Under the pieces are notes generated by a model, which worked only from the letters and a program-made list of their open reading frames with translations, had not been told where the DNA came from and searched no databases. Made by a program: the position numbers and the translations under genes. From NCBI GenBank assembly GCA_964444825.1, contig CAYUIS010000162.1:1-10399 (forward strand): DNA of 10,399 nucleotides, written 5' to 3'. This stretch comes from CAYUIS01 sp964444825 (lineage in GTDB: Bacteria > Chloroflexota > Anaerolineae > B4-G1). Of this stretch, positions 1-7,216 are shown one piece after another. Each line of letters starts with the position of its first letter. Positions within the stretch are counted from its first letter, which is position 1.

Positions 1-1666
1 GCTGGATGTCCGACAGGATCACCCGCACCTGCGCCGTCGCCTGCCGCGATTGCTCCGCCAGACTCCTCACCTCCGCCGCCACCACCGCAAACCCCTTCCC
101 ATACTCCCCCGCCCGCGCTGCCTCCACCGACGCATTCAACGCCAGGATGTTTGACTGGGACGCGATCTCGTTCACCGTCGCGATGATCTCCCCAATCTGC
201 TGCGTCTGCTCCGACAGCGTCAGGATGTTCTCCGCTATCCCCTCCACCCGCGCCCGGATGTGCGCCATACTCCCCACCGTCTCCTGCACCGCCTCCCGTC
301 CGCTGCGAGACACCTCCACCGTCCGCTGCGAGGCCCCGGCCACCTCCTGCGCCCGCGCCACCGACTGGTCTGCGATCGCCTTTAACTCATCCACCGTCGT
401 CGTCGTCTGCGCGATCGCCGCCGATTGCTCGCTCGCCCCCGACACCTGTTGGCTCGTCGCCGCCAGGATCTCGGCCGTGGCCGAACTCAGATCCCCCACC
501 GCCTGTCGTATCGCCTGTATCAGGCGGGCGTTCCCAATCGCAATACTCGCGTGATTGGTCAGGTTCTGGCCCAGCAGAATCTCGTGTTCGGTGAAGGGAC
601 GATCGTATCGTGACTCCCATACCTCGATGTAGCCAAAGACCTGGCCGCGAGCGACCAGGGGGAAATAGATCACGCTTTTGCCGTCGAATTCCTCCAGTTC
701 CTCCCGCTCGCGGGCACTGATGTCAGGATCGCTGAGGCGCATGGTTTCGACCTGGCCCGATCGTATCGACTCGATGACGCGGGGATCTTCAGGATAGGAG
801 ACACACACGTCGGAGACCCGTTCCCGGGGTGAGGCTTCCGGACCATAAGTCTCGGCTAGCACCGTAAGCGTCTGCTCCGTTTTGTCCCATTCGCTGACAT
901 ATGCGCTGGTGCCATTCATCAGATTGACCGCCTCCCGGCAGATGGCCTCCAGTACCTCCTCAAGGTCGAGCGTAGAAACGAGCGTCGTTCCTATACCCAA
1001 GAGGCTGTACATGTCCTCCCAGCGACGACGGCTTTCCAGGGTGTGGTCCTCGAGTGACGCCAGAACCGTCTCCAATTCCCGATTGCCGCTGTGGGCACGC
1101 TCAAGCGCCTCACGGAGCCTGTGCACGGCAAAACGTAGCAACACTCCCGTCAGAATCAGAATGACGATCAGCGTCATCAGCTCAGCACTTCCGGCCAAGG
1201 CCGCAAACATGGGTGAGAGAATACCATTGACCTCGGCATAGAATACGCCGACCAGGGCCAGCGCACAGAGCAGCCCAAAGCCGATCGTGCCACGACCGCC
1301 CAGGAGCAGACTGGCGATGGTAATGACCAGAAAGTAACCAGTCACGCTGTGATCCCGTATGCCGTTGCCCATACAAATGAGGATGGTGAAACTCCCCCAC
1401 AGCGCCAGGGAGAGAAGCACACCGACCAGGCGCAGATGACCACGATGCGCGAGAGCCCTCAACCCCAGCATCAGTGCACACATCACCACGCCGAATGCCA
1501 GGTTGAATACCAGCTCGCTTGGCTCAAGCACGACCACGATCGCAGTCCCCACCACCGTGGTCGCGAGGATCGTCAGCAGTATGGTATTGAGCAAGCTGGC
1601 TATGTACGCATCCCCCTCGTCCTCAGGAATCGGCGGGGCCACGAATTGTCGAGCGCGAGCCACCAT
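1..1666 (-). CDS. Membrane-anchored GAF-domain methyl-accepting chemotaxis transducer (3' end outside window)
   Basis: A chemoreceptor-type transducer expected to signal to a CheA/CheW complex. The 555 visible codons are open without a break. Residues about 22-180 hold roughly six hydrophobic segments (a MASE-like membrane sensor). Residues 181-225 are charged and helical. Residues 229-385 form a GAF domain. Residues 390-555 are the MCP signalling helix, with the conserved hairpin region at about 500-540 (ASQSNILALNASVEAARAGE, then GKGFAVVAAEVRSLAEQS). The tip reads NAS where most receptors have NAA. No HAMP domain is evident between membrane and GAF. The ATG at 1666 is chosen because AGGAG lies 9 nt upstream and the hydrophobic segments follow it. 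The C-terminus, including the rest of the descending helix, lies left of base 1. Codon use changes sharply at the start of the signalling module. Ligand unknown; the GAF domain suggests sensing of a small cytoplasmic molecule. Family call is secure; the chemotaxis role is inferred. Confidence 0.93.
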   Translation of the reverse strand, partial: MVARARQFVAPPIPEDEGDAYIASLLNTILLTILATTVVGTAIVVVLEPSELVFNLAFGVVMCALMLGLRALAHRGHLRLVGVLLSLALWGSFTILICMGNGIRDHSVTGYFLVITIASLLLGGRGTIGFGLLCALALVGVFYAEVNGILSPMFAALAGSAELMTLIVILILTGVLLRFAVHRLREALERAHSGNRELETVLASLEDHTLESRRRWEDMYSLLGIGTTLVSTLDLEEVLEAICREAVNLMNGTSAYVSEWDKTEQTLTVLAETYGPEASPRERVSDVCVSYPEDPRVIESIRSGQVETMRLSDPDISAREREELEEFDGKSVIYFPLVARGQVFGYIEVWESRYDRPFTEHEILLGQNLTNHASIAIGNARLIQAIRQAVGDLSSATAEILAATSQQVSGASEQSAAIAQTTTTVDELKAIADQSVARAQEVAGASQRTVEVSRSGREAVQETVGSMAHIRARVEGIAENILTLSEQTQQIGEIIATVNEIASQSNILALNASVEAARAGEYGKGFAVVAAEVRSLAEQSRQATAQVRVILSDIQ

Positions 1667-1869
1667 ATTTCCTATCTCCTCAGTGAAGCCATTGGCTCCA
1701 CCCCTCGGCACGCTCAGAGAGCACCTCAGGGTAGGCCACTCTGGGCAGGTCCAACTCGATCATACAAGGATCCACCAATACCATTTTACACGCGTTGTGC
1801 CCACATTGAATTACAGCTCGGTTACGGCTGTGTAACGACTCTCATTCTGTTGGGTTTCACCTTCGTTCA
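1667..1869. other. Upstream region of the MCP gene, no gene seen
   Basis: No credible coding frame. A short inverted repeat, GTTAC at 1821-1825 facing GTAAC at 1832-1836 across 6 nt, lies about 155 nt before the MCP start and could be an operator, but 5-bp arms are weak evidence. AT-rich words such as TAAAAT and TATGAT occur on the minus strand, yet none has a -35 box at a proper distance, so no promoter is called. The rest of the gap to 1997 is covered by the two hairpins at 1870-1906 and 1926-1963. Confidence 0.5.
1676..1680 (-). promoter_or_regulatory. Ribosome binding site of the MCP gene
   Basis: AGGAG on the minus strand, 9 nt before the ATG at 1666. It supports that start. Confidence 0.7.
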
Positions 1870-1906
1870 CCAGATTGGTTCAATCTTTCAGATTGAACCA
1901 ATCTGG
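1870..1906. repeat. Palindromic repeat element, copy 1
   Basis: A 17-bp perfect hairpin: CCAGATTGGTTCAATCT at 1870-1886, a 3-nt loop, and its complement at 1890-1906. The same element recurs at 5727-5764. Over 38 aligned bases (1872-1909 against 5727-5764) the copies differ only at two adjacent loop bases, and both are followed by the same asymmetric GGGTC on the plus strand, so they share an orientation. There is no T-run on either side, which argues against a simple intrinsic terminator. It lies between the PKD gene end and the MCP gene start. Best described as a small dispersed intergenic palindrome of the REP/MITE type; mobility is inferred. Confidence 0.88.
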
Positions 1907-1925
1907 GTCTCGGCTTTCCGCAGAA

Positions 1926-1963
1926 CGACGGTCCTGCCACTGCAGACAGTGGCAGGACCGTCG
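1926..1963. repeat. Perfect 17-bp inverted repeat, possible terminator
   Basis: Arms at 1926-1942 (CGACGGTCCTGCCACTG) and 1947-1963 pair perfectly across a 4-nt loop. It lies 35 nt beyond the stop of the minus-strand PKD gene, the place for a terminator, but the minus strand continues TTCTG, so the U-tract is very short. It could be a stabilising 3' hairpin or another intergenic palindrome. Only 19 nt separate it from the repeat at 1870-1906, and the two stems have no sequence in common. Confidence 0.6.
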
Positions 1964-1997
1964 CGTTTGCCCGATGAAGGACGCCCTTCAGCGAGGG

Positions 1998-2738
1998 CTA
2001 ATTCGAATAACCTCTCATGACAATGGGCAGCCGGAACACGTTATCTATGATCGTCAACGTGGCGGTATCGGGCACATCCAACACCGCGTTGATCGGGTTG
2101 GTGAGCGTCAAAAGGACCGTCTCATCCCCCTCAACCATCGTATCGCCCAAGAGCGGCACCGTGAATGTCCGGCTGATCTGCCCGATATCGAAGCGCAGCG
2201 CGCCGCTGACCTCCGTGTAATCGCTCCCTTCCGCCGCCGTGTCGGACACCGTCAGGCCACTGGCGTACCCGGAGCCAACGTTGGAGACGACGATCGTGTA
2301 GCTCAATACATCACCCGGCTCGACCGGCTCGGGCTCAGCGGACTTGACCAGGGTGAGGGCCGGTGCCTGCACGACGATCAGGCCCTGTTTGATCTCACTA
2401 TCCGCAAAGTCGCACCCATCCGTTATCGTCAGCGTCACCGTGAACGTGCCCGGCACGTCATACACGTGGCTGGTGTTCGCCACGCCGGTGGCGCCAAACC
2501 CATCGCCAAAGTCCCAGCGCCAGTCAGCGACTGGCCGCCCGTTGGTCGTACTCGTATCGGTAAAACTCACCGTGTCACCCACGTTGATCTCGGTCGGCGT
2601 GCTTTCGAGGACGAACGGGTCGCGGTCGAAATCCGCGACCAGAGCCGGCGCGTTCAAAGGTGTCGTATACAACGATCCCAGCGCGCTGGTCACAATCTGC
2701 GTGCTGGTGATGACCCGATAATATGCGTTGGTCAGACT
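1998..2738 (-). pseudogene. Secreted PKD / DUF11-like / Calx-beta surface protein, 5' truncated
   Basis: C-terminal part of a large extracellular adhesin-like protein. Numbering from an ATG at 2777, a PKD domain covers about 48-135 (VGDTVSFTDTS, WRWDFGDG, HVYDVPGTFTVTLTITD). A DUF11-like segment follows at 140-180 (PGDVLSYTIVVSNVGSGYAS). A partial Calx-beta repeat covers 183-246 (EGSDYTEVSG, GDTMVEGDETVLLTLTNP, TATLTIID). The tail FRLPIVMRGYSN resembles the short LPxVxR-type C-termini of Chloroflexota secreted proteins. There is no signal peptide. The first dozen or so residues from 2777 are antisense to a histidine kinase fragment and are not real, so the true 5' end is lost at about 2738. 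The stop is TAG at 1998-2000. DUF11 and Calx-beta are joined mid-domain, suggesting an older internal deletion. Domain calls are good; whether the remnant is expressed is doubtful. Confidence 0.75.
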
Positions 2739-3026
2739 CGCATCGCTCAGGAAGCGCTCAACAACGCCCTCCAACACGCCCAGACGGACAACATCAGCGT
2801 GCGTGTTCGCTGTGACTCTGAGGAACTGAACCTATCGGTGGCGGACGACGGTGTGGGGTTCACCATCCCCGAGCGTCCCGATTTGTTCACTCAGGCCGGT
2901 CATTTTGGACTGGTGGGGATGCTGGAGCGAGCGACCCGCCTGGACGGCACCCTCCAGGTTCAGAGCACCGTTGGGACTGGCACTCAGGTCGTCGTCCGGC
3001 TGCCCAGCCCTCCCCCTCCCACGTAG
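2739..3026 (+). pseudogene. NarL/LiaS-type sensor histidine kinase, C-terminal ATPase fragment
   Basis: About 95 codons of the HATPase_c domain of a HisKA_3-class kinase. The N-box is RIAQEALNNALQHA, the G1 box is DDGVGF, and the G2-like box is GHFGLVGMLERA. The end is STVGTGTQVVVRLP, then a proline-rich tail and TAG at 3024-3026. This is the usual ATP-binding half and normal C-terminus. The sensor part, the dimerisation helix with its phospho-accepting histidine, and any start codon are missing. Homology begins at the RIAQEAL motif, where a further 200 or more residues should precede. Upstream bases belong to the oppositely oriented PKD gene. The frame stays formally open back to about 1875, but that stretch is antisense sequence. 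No response regulator gene is adjacent. It cannot be a working kinase as it stands. Confidence 0.85.
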
Positions 3027-3084
3027 GCTATTCCCCCCTTGTCCCACCCGCCAAATGGCTCTCCCCCCTGTTTCCCTTTGCTAG

Positions 3085-3090
3085 TATACT
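3085..3090 (+). promoter_or_regulatory. Possible -10 box before the PepSY-like gene
   Basis: TATACT, 31 nt before the ATG at 3122 and downstream of the kinase remnant stop. No recognisable -35 hexamer lies 15-19 nt upstream, where the sequence is C-rich. Candidate only. Confidence 0.3.
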
Positions 3091-3110
3091 GGCAGCATCT
3101 TGTGAGACTT

Positions 3111-3116
3111 GGGAGG
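3111..3116 (+). promoter_or_regulatory. Ribosome binding site that sets the PepSY-like start
   Basis: GGGAGG, 5 nt before the ATG at 3122. It selects the frame encoding the membrane anchor rather than the overlapping frame that encodes the C-terminal domain. This is part of the evidence for a frameshift in the gene. Confidence 0.7.
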
Positions 3117-3121
3117 TCGAG

Positions 3122-3909
3122 ATGAAACCTGTGTTGTGGATAAGCCTAGGAGTTGTTGTTTCTGTAGCCCTGGTGGTCATCGGACTGGCCGGTGGATGGG
3201 CCCTGTGGGGCCGGCACGTTTGGCCACGGGCCACCATGACGCGCCGTGGACAGGTACCGGGGTCCAAGACGACTGCGGCGGGTGGGGGCGCGGTGTGGGC
3301 CAGGGAATGATGGGCGGACGGACCGCAGCGGCGGCTCCGTGTGGTGAATTGGGCTACGGCCCTGGGACGGCGGGTGGATGGACAGGTGAATCCTCCGGGA
3401 CCCTGACCATTGAGGATGCCTACGAAGCGGTGGCGCAGTACGTCGCCGGGTTGGGCTACACAGCCCTGGAGATCGCAGAGGTAATGGAATTCGAGCAAAA
3501 CTTTTACGCCAGCGTGGAAGAATCGGACACCGGCATCGGGGCAATGGAGTTGCTGATCGACAAATCGACCGGCGCCGTCGGCCCGGAGATGGGACCGAAC
3601 ATGATGTGGAACGCGCGTTACGGGATGCACGGGCGCGGTGGGGGCATGATGGGCGGGGCTGCCAGCGAGACCAACACGGTCCCGCCGGAGGAGGCACTCA
3701 AGATCGCCCAGCGCTGGCTGGATGCCTACCGTCCTGGTGTCACGGTTGAGGAGCACGCCGATCCCTTCTATGGATACTACACCATTCATACGCTGAAGGA
3801 CGGTGAGATCGATGGTATGCTCAGCGTCCACGGAACCACTGGGCAAGTCTGGTATCATACCTGGCACGGCGCGTTCGTCCAGATGGTTGGCGAGGAAGAT
3901 CAATATTAG
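3122..3909 (+). pseudogene. Membrane-anchored Met/Gly-rich PepSY-like protein, interrupted by a frameshift
   Basis: The N-terminal frame starts at 3122 with a good ribosome site and encodes MKPVLWISLGVVVSVALVVI, a signal anchor, running to a TGA at 3308-3310. The rest lies in the -1 frame and ends at TAG 3907-3909. It holds a Gly/Met-rich stretch (GQGMMGG), a PepSY-like unit (LTIEDAYEAVAQYVAGLGY), another Met-rich linker (MMWNARYGMHGRGGGMMGG) and a second unit (PPEEALKIAQRWLDAYRPG, ending DGMLSVHGTTGQVWYHTWHG). Joined, it would be about 262 residues outside the cytoplasmic membrane. The Met/His-rich linkers hint at metal contact, but this is inference. The break lies between about 3230 and 3307, perhaps at the G5 run 3284-3288, and fits a one-base loss. 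It could be a real mutation or an assembly error. PepSY is a fold-level guess; the single-gene reading is likely. Confidence 0.65.
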
Positions 3910-3942
3910 GGAAGGATTTCCACTGCGAGAACCAAGCCCTAC

Positions 3943-3979
3943 AAGCGGCGATGTGGAATCAGATTCTGCATCGCCGCTT
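3943..3979. repeat. Long inverted repeat after the PepSY-like gene
   Basis: Arms AAGCGGCGATG at 3943-3953 and its exact complement at 3969-3979. Inside these, two G-T wobbles and GAATC/GATTC continue the stem almost to the centre, giving about 18 paired positions. It lies 33 nt after the stop at 3909 and could end or stabilise that transcript, but no T-run follows. It has no sequence in common with the palindromes at 1870 and 5727. Confidence 0.65.
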
Positions 3980-4132
3980 GCTGACCGCCCACAAGACCTT
4001 GGCAACAGCACACCGAAAAAACCACCCGCGCGGTAGGGGACGCCGCTGGCGCCAATGCGAGACTGCAGAGGCCAGATTTGTACGAGAATCTTATCGTAAC
4101 TCCCGACATAGAGCCCGACCCAGGGCCAGAGA
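3980..4132. other. Intergenic stretch, no gene seen
   Basis: Between the 3943-3979 hairpin and the end of the minus-strand membrane protein remnant. Neither strand has a frame with protein-like composition or a ribosome site. A 5-bp inverted repeat (AGATT/AATCT, about 4074-4091) is too short to interpret. Confidence 0.45.
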
Positions 4133-5717
4133 TCAGCGCTCCCTCACCAACCAGTTGAAGAACAGCGCGTGCGCGCTGCCCACGTACTGGACCATAATCG
4201 TGCCATCCCGCTCGGTCGCTAGACCCCAATCGCCCACACCGGCGACCTGATCCACGCTCGGGATCTGCACCAGCCGCCCCACCGCCTGAATCCCCCTAAT
4301 ATGTCACCGCAACTCGATCAGCGGCGTCACCGAACCGAGGACAAGGAGCATCATCAGAACGATGCGCCTGCGGCCGCCCAGGGAGCGACCGCACAGCGCC
4401 CTTCCAACAAAGACGGCCAGGATATACAGGGCCAGTATGGAACTGCGCATCACAAAGTCGTTGGAAGCGCCGTATCGATAGAGCGGGAACAGGAGCAGAC
4501 AGCCGAGGGTCGTGACAAGCAGGGCCTTCGACCTGGCTTCCCGGCCAGCGTCCCCAGGCCGGATCAAAAGCGCGTACAGGCCAAACTCTAGCGCACAGAA
4601 CACCAGCACCAGCACGCAGACAATGGCCTTTGCCTGACCATCCGGGGCAAAGGACAGGACAAACCCGTGGGGTATGTCGCCTGCCAGCGCGGGCGATATG
4701 GGGTACAACTTGGCACTGTAGAACAACCCAATCACCGCCAGCAGTGCCAGGCCGCACAGGTTGGGCAACGAGACGTATCGCGCCAGCCGTTTCAGCAGCG
4801 GGCCATCAGCCGTCGCCAGCTCTACCAGCAGATAGGGCGCTAGACCGATCGTCAAAGGGCGACCACAGGGCCGTCGTGCTCCACAGGAAGAGGCTGGGCG
4901 TTTTCCGAGGGGGAACCAGGATCGTGTGGATCAGCATTGCGGTTCCGATCCAGCCGGCCAGCGCGTGATGGGGCACCCAGAACAGCAGCGTTACGTTCGA
5001 GCTGTACTGCCACCCCCAGCTCCACTGCTCGATGTGATCCCACATCAGGACCAGGCTCACCTCGGGCCGGATCGCCGCAACCACGGGTGTGACCAGCAAT
5101 CGACCGACGACGTCGAGGCCGGAGAACATCACGAACAGCAGCAGGACGGCGAAAGAGACGCGGCGAACAAGGACGACGAACCACACTATCGCCAGGATCA
5201 CCCCCGCCAGCGTCCAGGCGAACAGCGCATAGTTGGCCAGCGACCACCCAGCCAGCTTGCCGATGGACGCCGCCGGCAGGTAGAAAGCCACGTAGTAGAC
5301 GAGGGGCACGTCCTGCCCCCCAAGCCGGTAGACGACCGGCCAAGGGCGCTCGACCAGGCCTTTGAGGATCCCGTTGTGCTTGAGCCAGTCGGTGTCCTGG
5401 TGCCCCAAGCCACCCACGCCGGAGATGGCCAAGAGAACGACGCTGAACAGAAGCACGAGGACGGCGTGGCGCCAGGTGAACAGCGGCCCGGCCGTCCCTT
5501 CTTGCTCCGGGCCGATGATCCCGTCCCTCTCTCGAACCGCCTGTCGTATCACACATAGCAACGCGAGCGGGACGAGGCCGGCGCAGATCAGGCTTATCGG
5601 CCACCTCAGCCATCCAAGGAAAAAGATAACGTATGGCAGCGCCAGGTAACACAGCGAGACGGGAACCAGGGTCCGCGCCAGCGTGTTGAACCGTGCCATT
5701 GGTGCGATGCACCTCAT
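4133..5717 (-). pseudogene. GT-C-like polytopic membrane protein, broken by a frameshift and an in-frame stop
   Basis: A roughly 520-residue integral membrane protein in three pieces. Piece 1 starts at ATG 5717 (or 5699, MARFNTLART) and runs to about 4857. It has many hydrophobic helices, and an early loop GHQDTDWLKHNGILKGLVER carries a DxD-type acidic motif of the kind seen in GT-C glycosyltransferases. Piece 2 is in the +1 frame from about 4855 (TIGLAPYLLVELATADGPLL) to TGA 4304-4306. It contains RYGASNDFVMRSSI and more helices. Piece 3 continues in piece 2's frame (HIRGIQAVGRLVQIPSV, ending FFNWLVRER) to TGA 4133-4135. The frameshift is at the CCCTTT run 4859-4854 and fits one extra base. 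The internal TGA follows IELR, where CGA (Arg) would fit. No clear ribosome site precedes either ATG. The palindrome 5727-5764 abuts the 5' end. The likely role was sugar transfer from a lipid-linked donor, by topology and motif only. Confidence 0.7.
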
Positions 5718-5726
5718 CAGACCGCT

Positions 5727-5764
5727 AGATTGGTTCAATCTTGAAGATTGAACCAATCTGGGTC
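5727..5764. repeat. Palindromic repeat element, copy 2
   Basis: AGATTGGTTCAATCTT at 5727-5742 pairs with its complement at 5744-5759 around a tiny loop; GGGTC follows, as in copy 1. Identity with 1872-1909 is 36/38, with both differences in the loop centre. It fills the gap between the amidohydrolase stop (5780) and the membrane protein start (5717). A formally open start inside the repeat would add a few residues to the membrane protein; that start is an artefact of the repeat. Confidence 0.88.
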
Positions 5765-5779
5765 GCCTACGACCGCTCT

Positions 5780-7204
5780 CTATTGCCGGTATGGATGCTC
5801 GTGCTGCGGCGGCTCCAGATCATCCGGCACCGGACAGACGTAGGGCCTCGCGGCGACCTGCGCCTCGAACTCTTTCCGGGCGGCCGCCAGCTTGGCCGGA
5901 TCGGCGATCAGGTCGATCGCCGTGAGCGCCATCACCTTGGCCGCGTACATCATCCCTTTGTGACCGATCGAGGTCCCGCTCGTCGCCACGATCCCCCACG
6001 AATGGCCGGGCGCGCCGGTGGGGAAACTGGCCGTCCACAGCATACTCAGCGGTGCTTTCCAACTCAGGTCGCCGACGTCTGTGGACCCCAACATGGTGTG
6101 CCCCTCGTCCAGGCTGGGGAACACGTCGCCAGCGAGGGATCCGATCGCCGCGTCGCTCGGCAAGTGTATCGATTCCAGAATCTGCTCCTTCGTGCCGGGC
6201 AGGAACTGATCGTTGATCGCCTGGGCAAAAGCCCTCTCCTCGTCGGTGAACTGGATGGAGCCAAGGAACGACATGACCTCGTGCTGCAGATCGGCCAGTG
6301 TGTGGTTGCTCAACAGGCTCGAAAGACCCCCGGTAAAACGCTCTTCGAGCCGCGTCTCGGTCATCATCGCCGCGCCCTGGGCGATCTTGCGCACCCGCTC
6401 CGTCACCTCGGCCAGCTCGTGCGGTTTCTGGGCGCGGACGAAATACCACACCTCGGCGGTCTCTGGCACAATGTTCGGCGCCTGGCCGCCATCGGTGATC
6501 ACATAGTGGATACGGACGCTGTCCAGCACGTGTTCGCGCAGGTAGTTGACCCCGACGTTCATCAACTCCACCCCGTCGAGCGCCGAGCGACCCAGGTGCG
6601 GGAACGCACCCGCGTGGGCCGACCGGCCGTGGAAGCGGAACCTGATCTGATTGACCGCGACAGCGCTCCCCTTGGCGGCAAAGTTAACGTAACCCGGGTG
6701 ATAGTTAAAGGCCGCATCCAGGTCGTCAAAAGCGCCTGCTCTGGCCATATAGACCTTGCCGCCGCCCCTCTCCTCCGCCGGGCAGCCGTAATACCGGATG
6801 GTGCCGGTCTGGTCCGTAGCCTCCAGCCACTCTTTCACCGCCACGGCCGCCGCCAGACATCCCGTACCCAACAGGTTGTGACCACACGCGTGGCCCGGTC
6901 CGTCCTCCACGACCGCCTGGGGCGACGGTTGGATCTTTTGGGATAGACCGGGCAGTGCATCATACTCACCGGCAAAACCCAGAATGGGTCTGCCCTGGCC
7001 CCACTCGGCCACAAAGGCGGTACTGATACCGCCTACGTCCCACGTGATCCTCAAACCCTCCGCCTCCAGCAGATCAGCCTGGAGCTTGGATGCCCTGAAC
7101 TCTTCCCAGGCCAGCTCAGGAGAGGCCCAGATCTGATCGGCCATCCCGGTGAACTGGGATTGATGCTCGTCGAGCCAGGCGATGACGTCTTGTTTGGTCT
7201 GCAT
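5780..7204 (-). CDS. abgB: AbgB-like M20 family amidohydrolase
   Basis: A metal-dependent M20D-type amidohydrolase of 474 residues, close to the size of E. coli AbgB, the catalytic subunit that splits p-aminobenzoyl-glutamate. Motifs in order: GEYDALPG at 79-86; GHACGHNLLGTG at 104-115, with the Cys-x-His metal site; AEERGGGK at 143-150 with the acidic pair; NYHPG at 167-171; the dimerisation-domain motif GRSAHAGAFPHLGRSALDG; STDVGDLSW at 374-382; and GAPGHSW with a late His at 401. All expected metal ligands appear present. There is no signal peptide, so it is cytoplasmic. ATG 7204 is supported by AAAGGA 7 nt upstream, which overlaps the stop of the preceding DUF1028 gene (12-nt gap); the two are surely co-transcribed. 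No AbgA partner is seen. The subfamily is well supported, but the substrate may be another N-acyl amino acid or peptide amide. Confidence 0.92.
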   Translation of the reverse strand: MQTKQDVIAWLDEHQSQFTGMADQIWASPELAWEEFRASKLQADLLEAEGLRITWDVGGISTAFVAEWGQGRPILGFAGEYDALPGLSQKIQPSPQAVVEDGPGHACGHNLLGTGCLAAAVAVKEWLEATDQTGTIRYYGCPAEERGGGKVYMARAGAFDDLDAAFNYHPGYVNFAAKGSAVAVNQIRFRFHGRSAHAGAFPHLGRSALDGVELMNVGVNYLREHVLDSVRIHYVITDGGQAPNIVPETAEVWYFVRAQKPHELAEVTERVRKIAQGAAMMTETRLEERFTGGLSSLLSNHTLADLQHEVMSFLGSIQFTDEERAFAQAINDQFLPGTKEQILESIHLPSDAAIGSLAGDVFPSLDEGHTMLGSTDVGDLSWKAPLSMLWTASFPTGAPGHSWGIVATSGTSIGHKGMMYAAKVMALTAIDLIADPAKLAAARKEFEAQVAARPYVCPVPDDLEPPQHEHPYRQ

Positions 7205-7216
7205 CGTATTGTCCTT

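Noticed and set aside
1..620. Plus-strand and alternative minus-strand frames over the MCP module
   Set aside because: They are shadows of the GC-skewed signalling helix. The reading frame with the conserved MCP hairpin explains the sequence.
1875..2738. Long plus-strand frame running into the histidine kinase fragment
   Set aside because: Its product is Arg/His-rich and has no domain until RIAQEAL, and the minus strand of the same bases encodes clear PKD and Calx-beta domains.
4304..4306. TGA as selenocysteine
   Set aside because: No stem-loop of SECIS type is evident after the TGA, the flanking residues fit Arg, and the gene has another lesion.
5718..5756. Membrane protein start inside the palindrome
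   Set aside because: The added residues are encoded by the repeat itself and resemble those encoded by copy 1, so they are not gene sequence.
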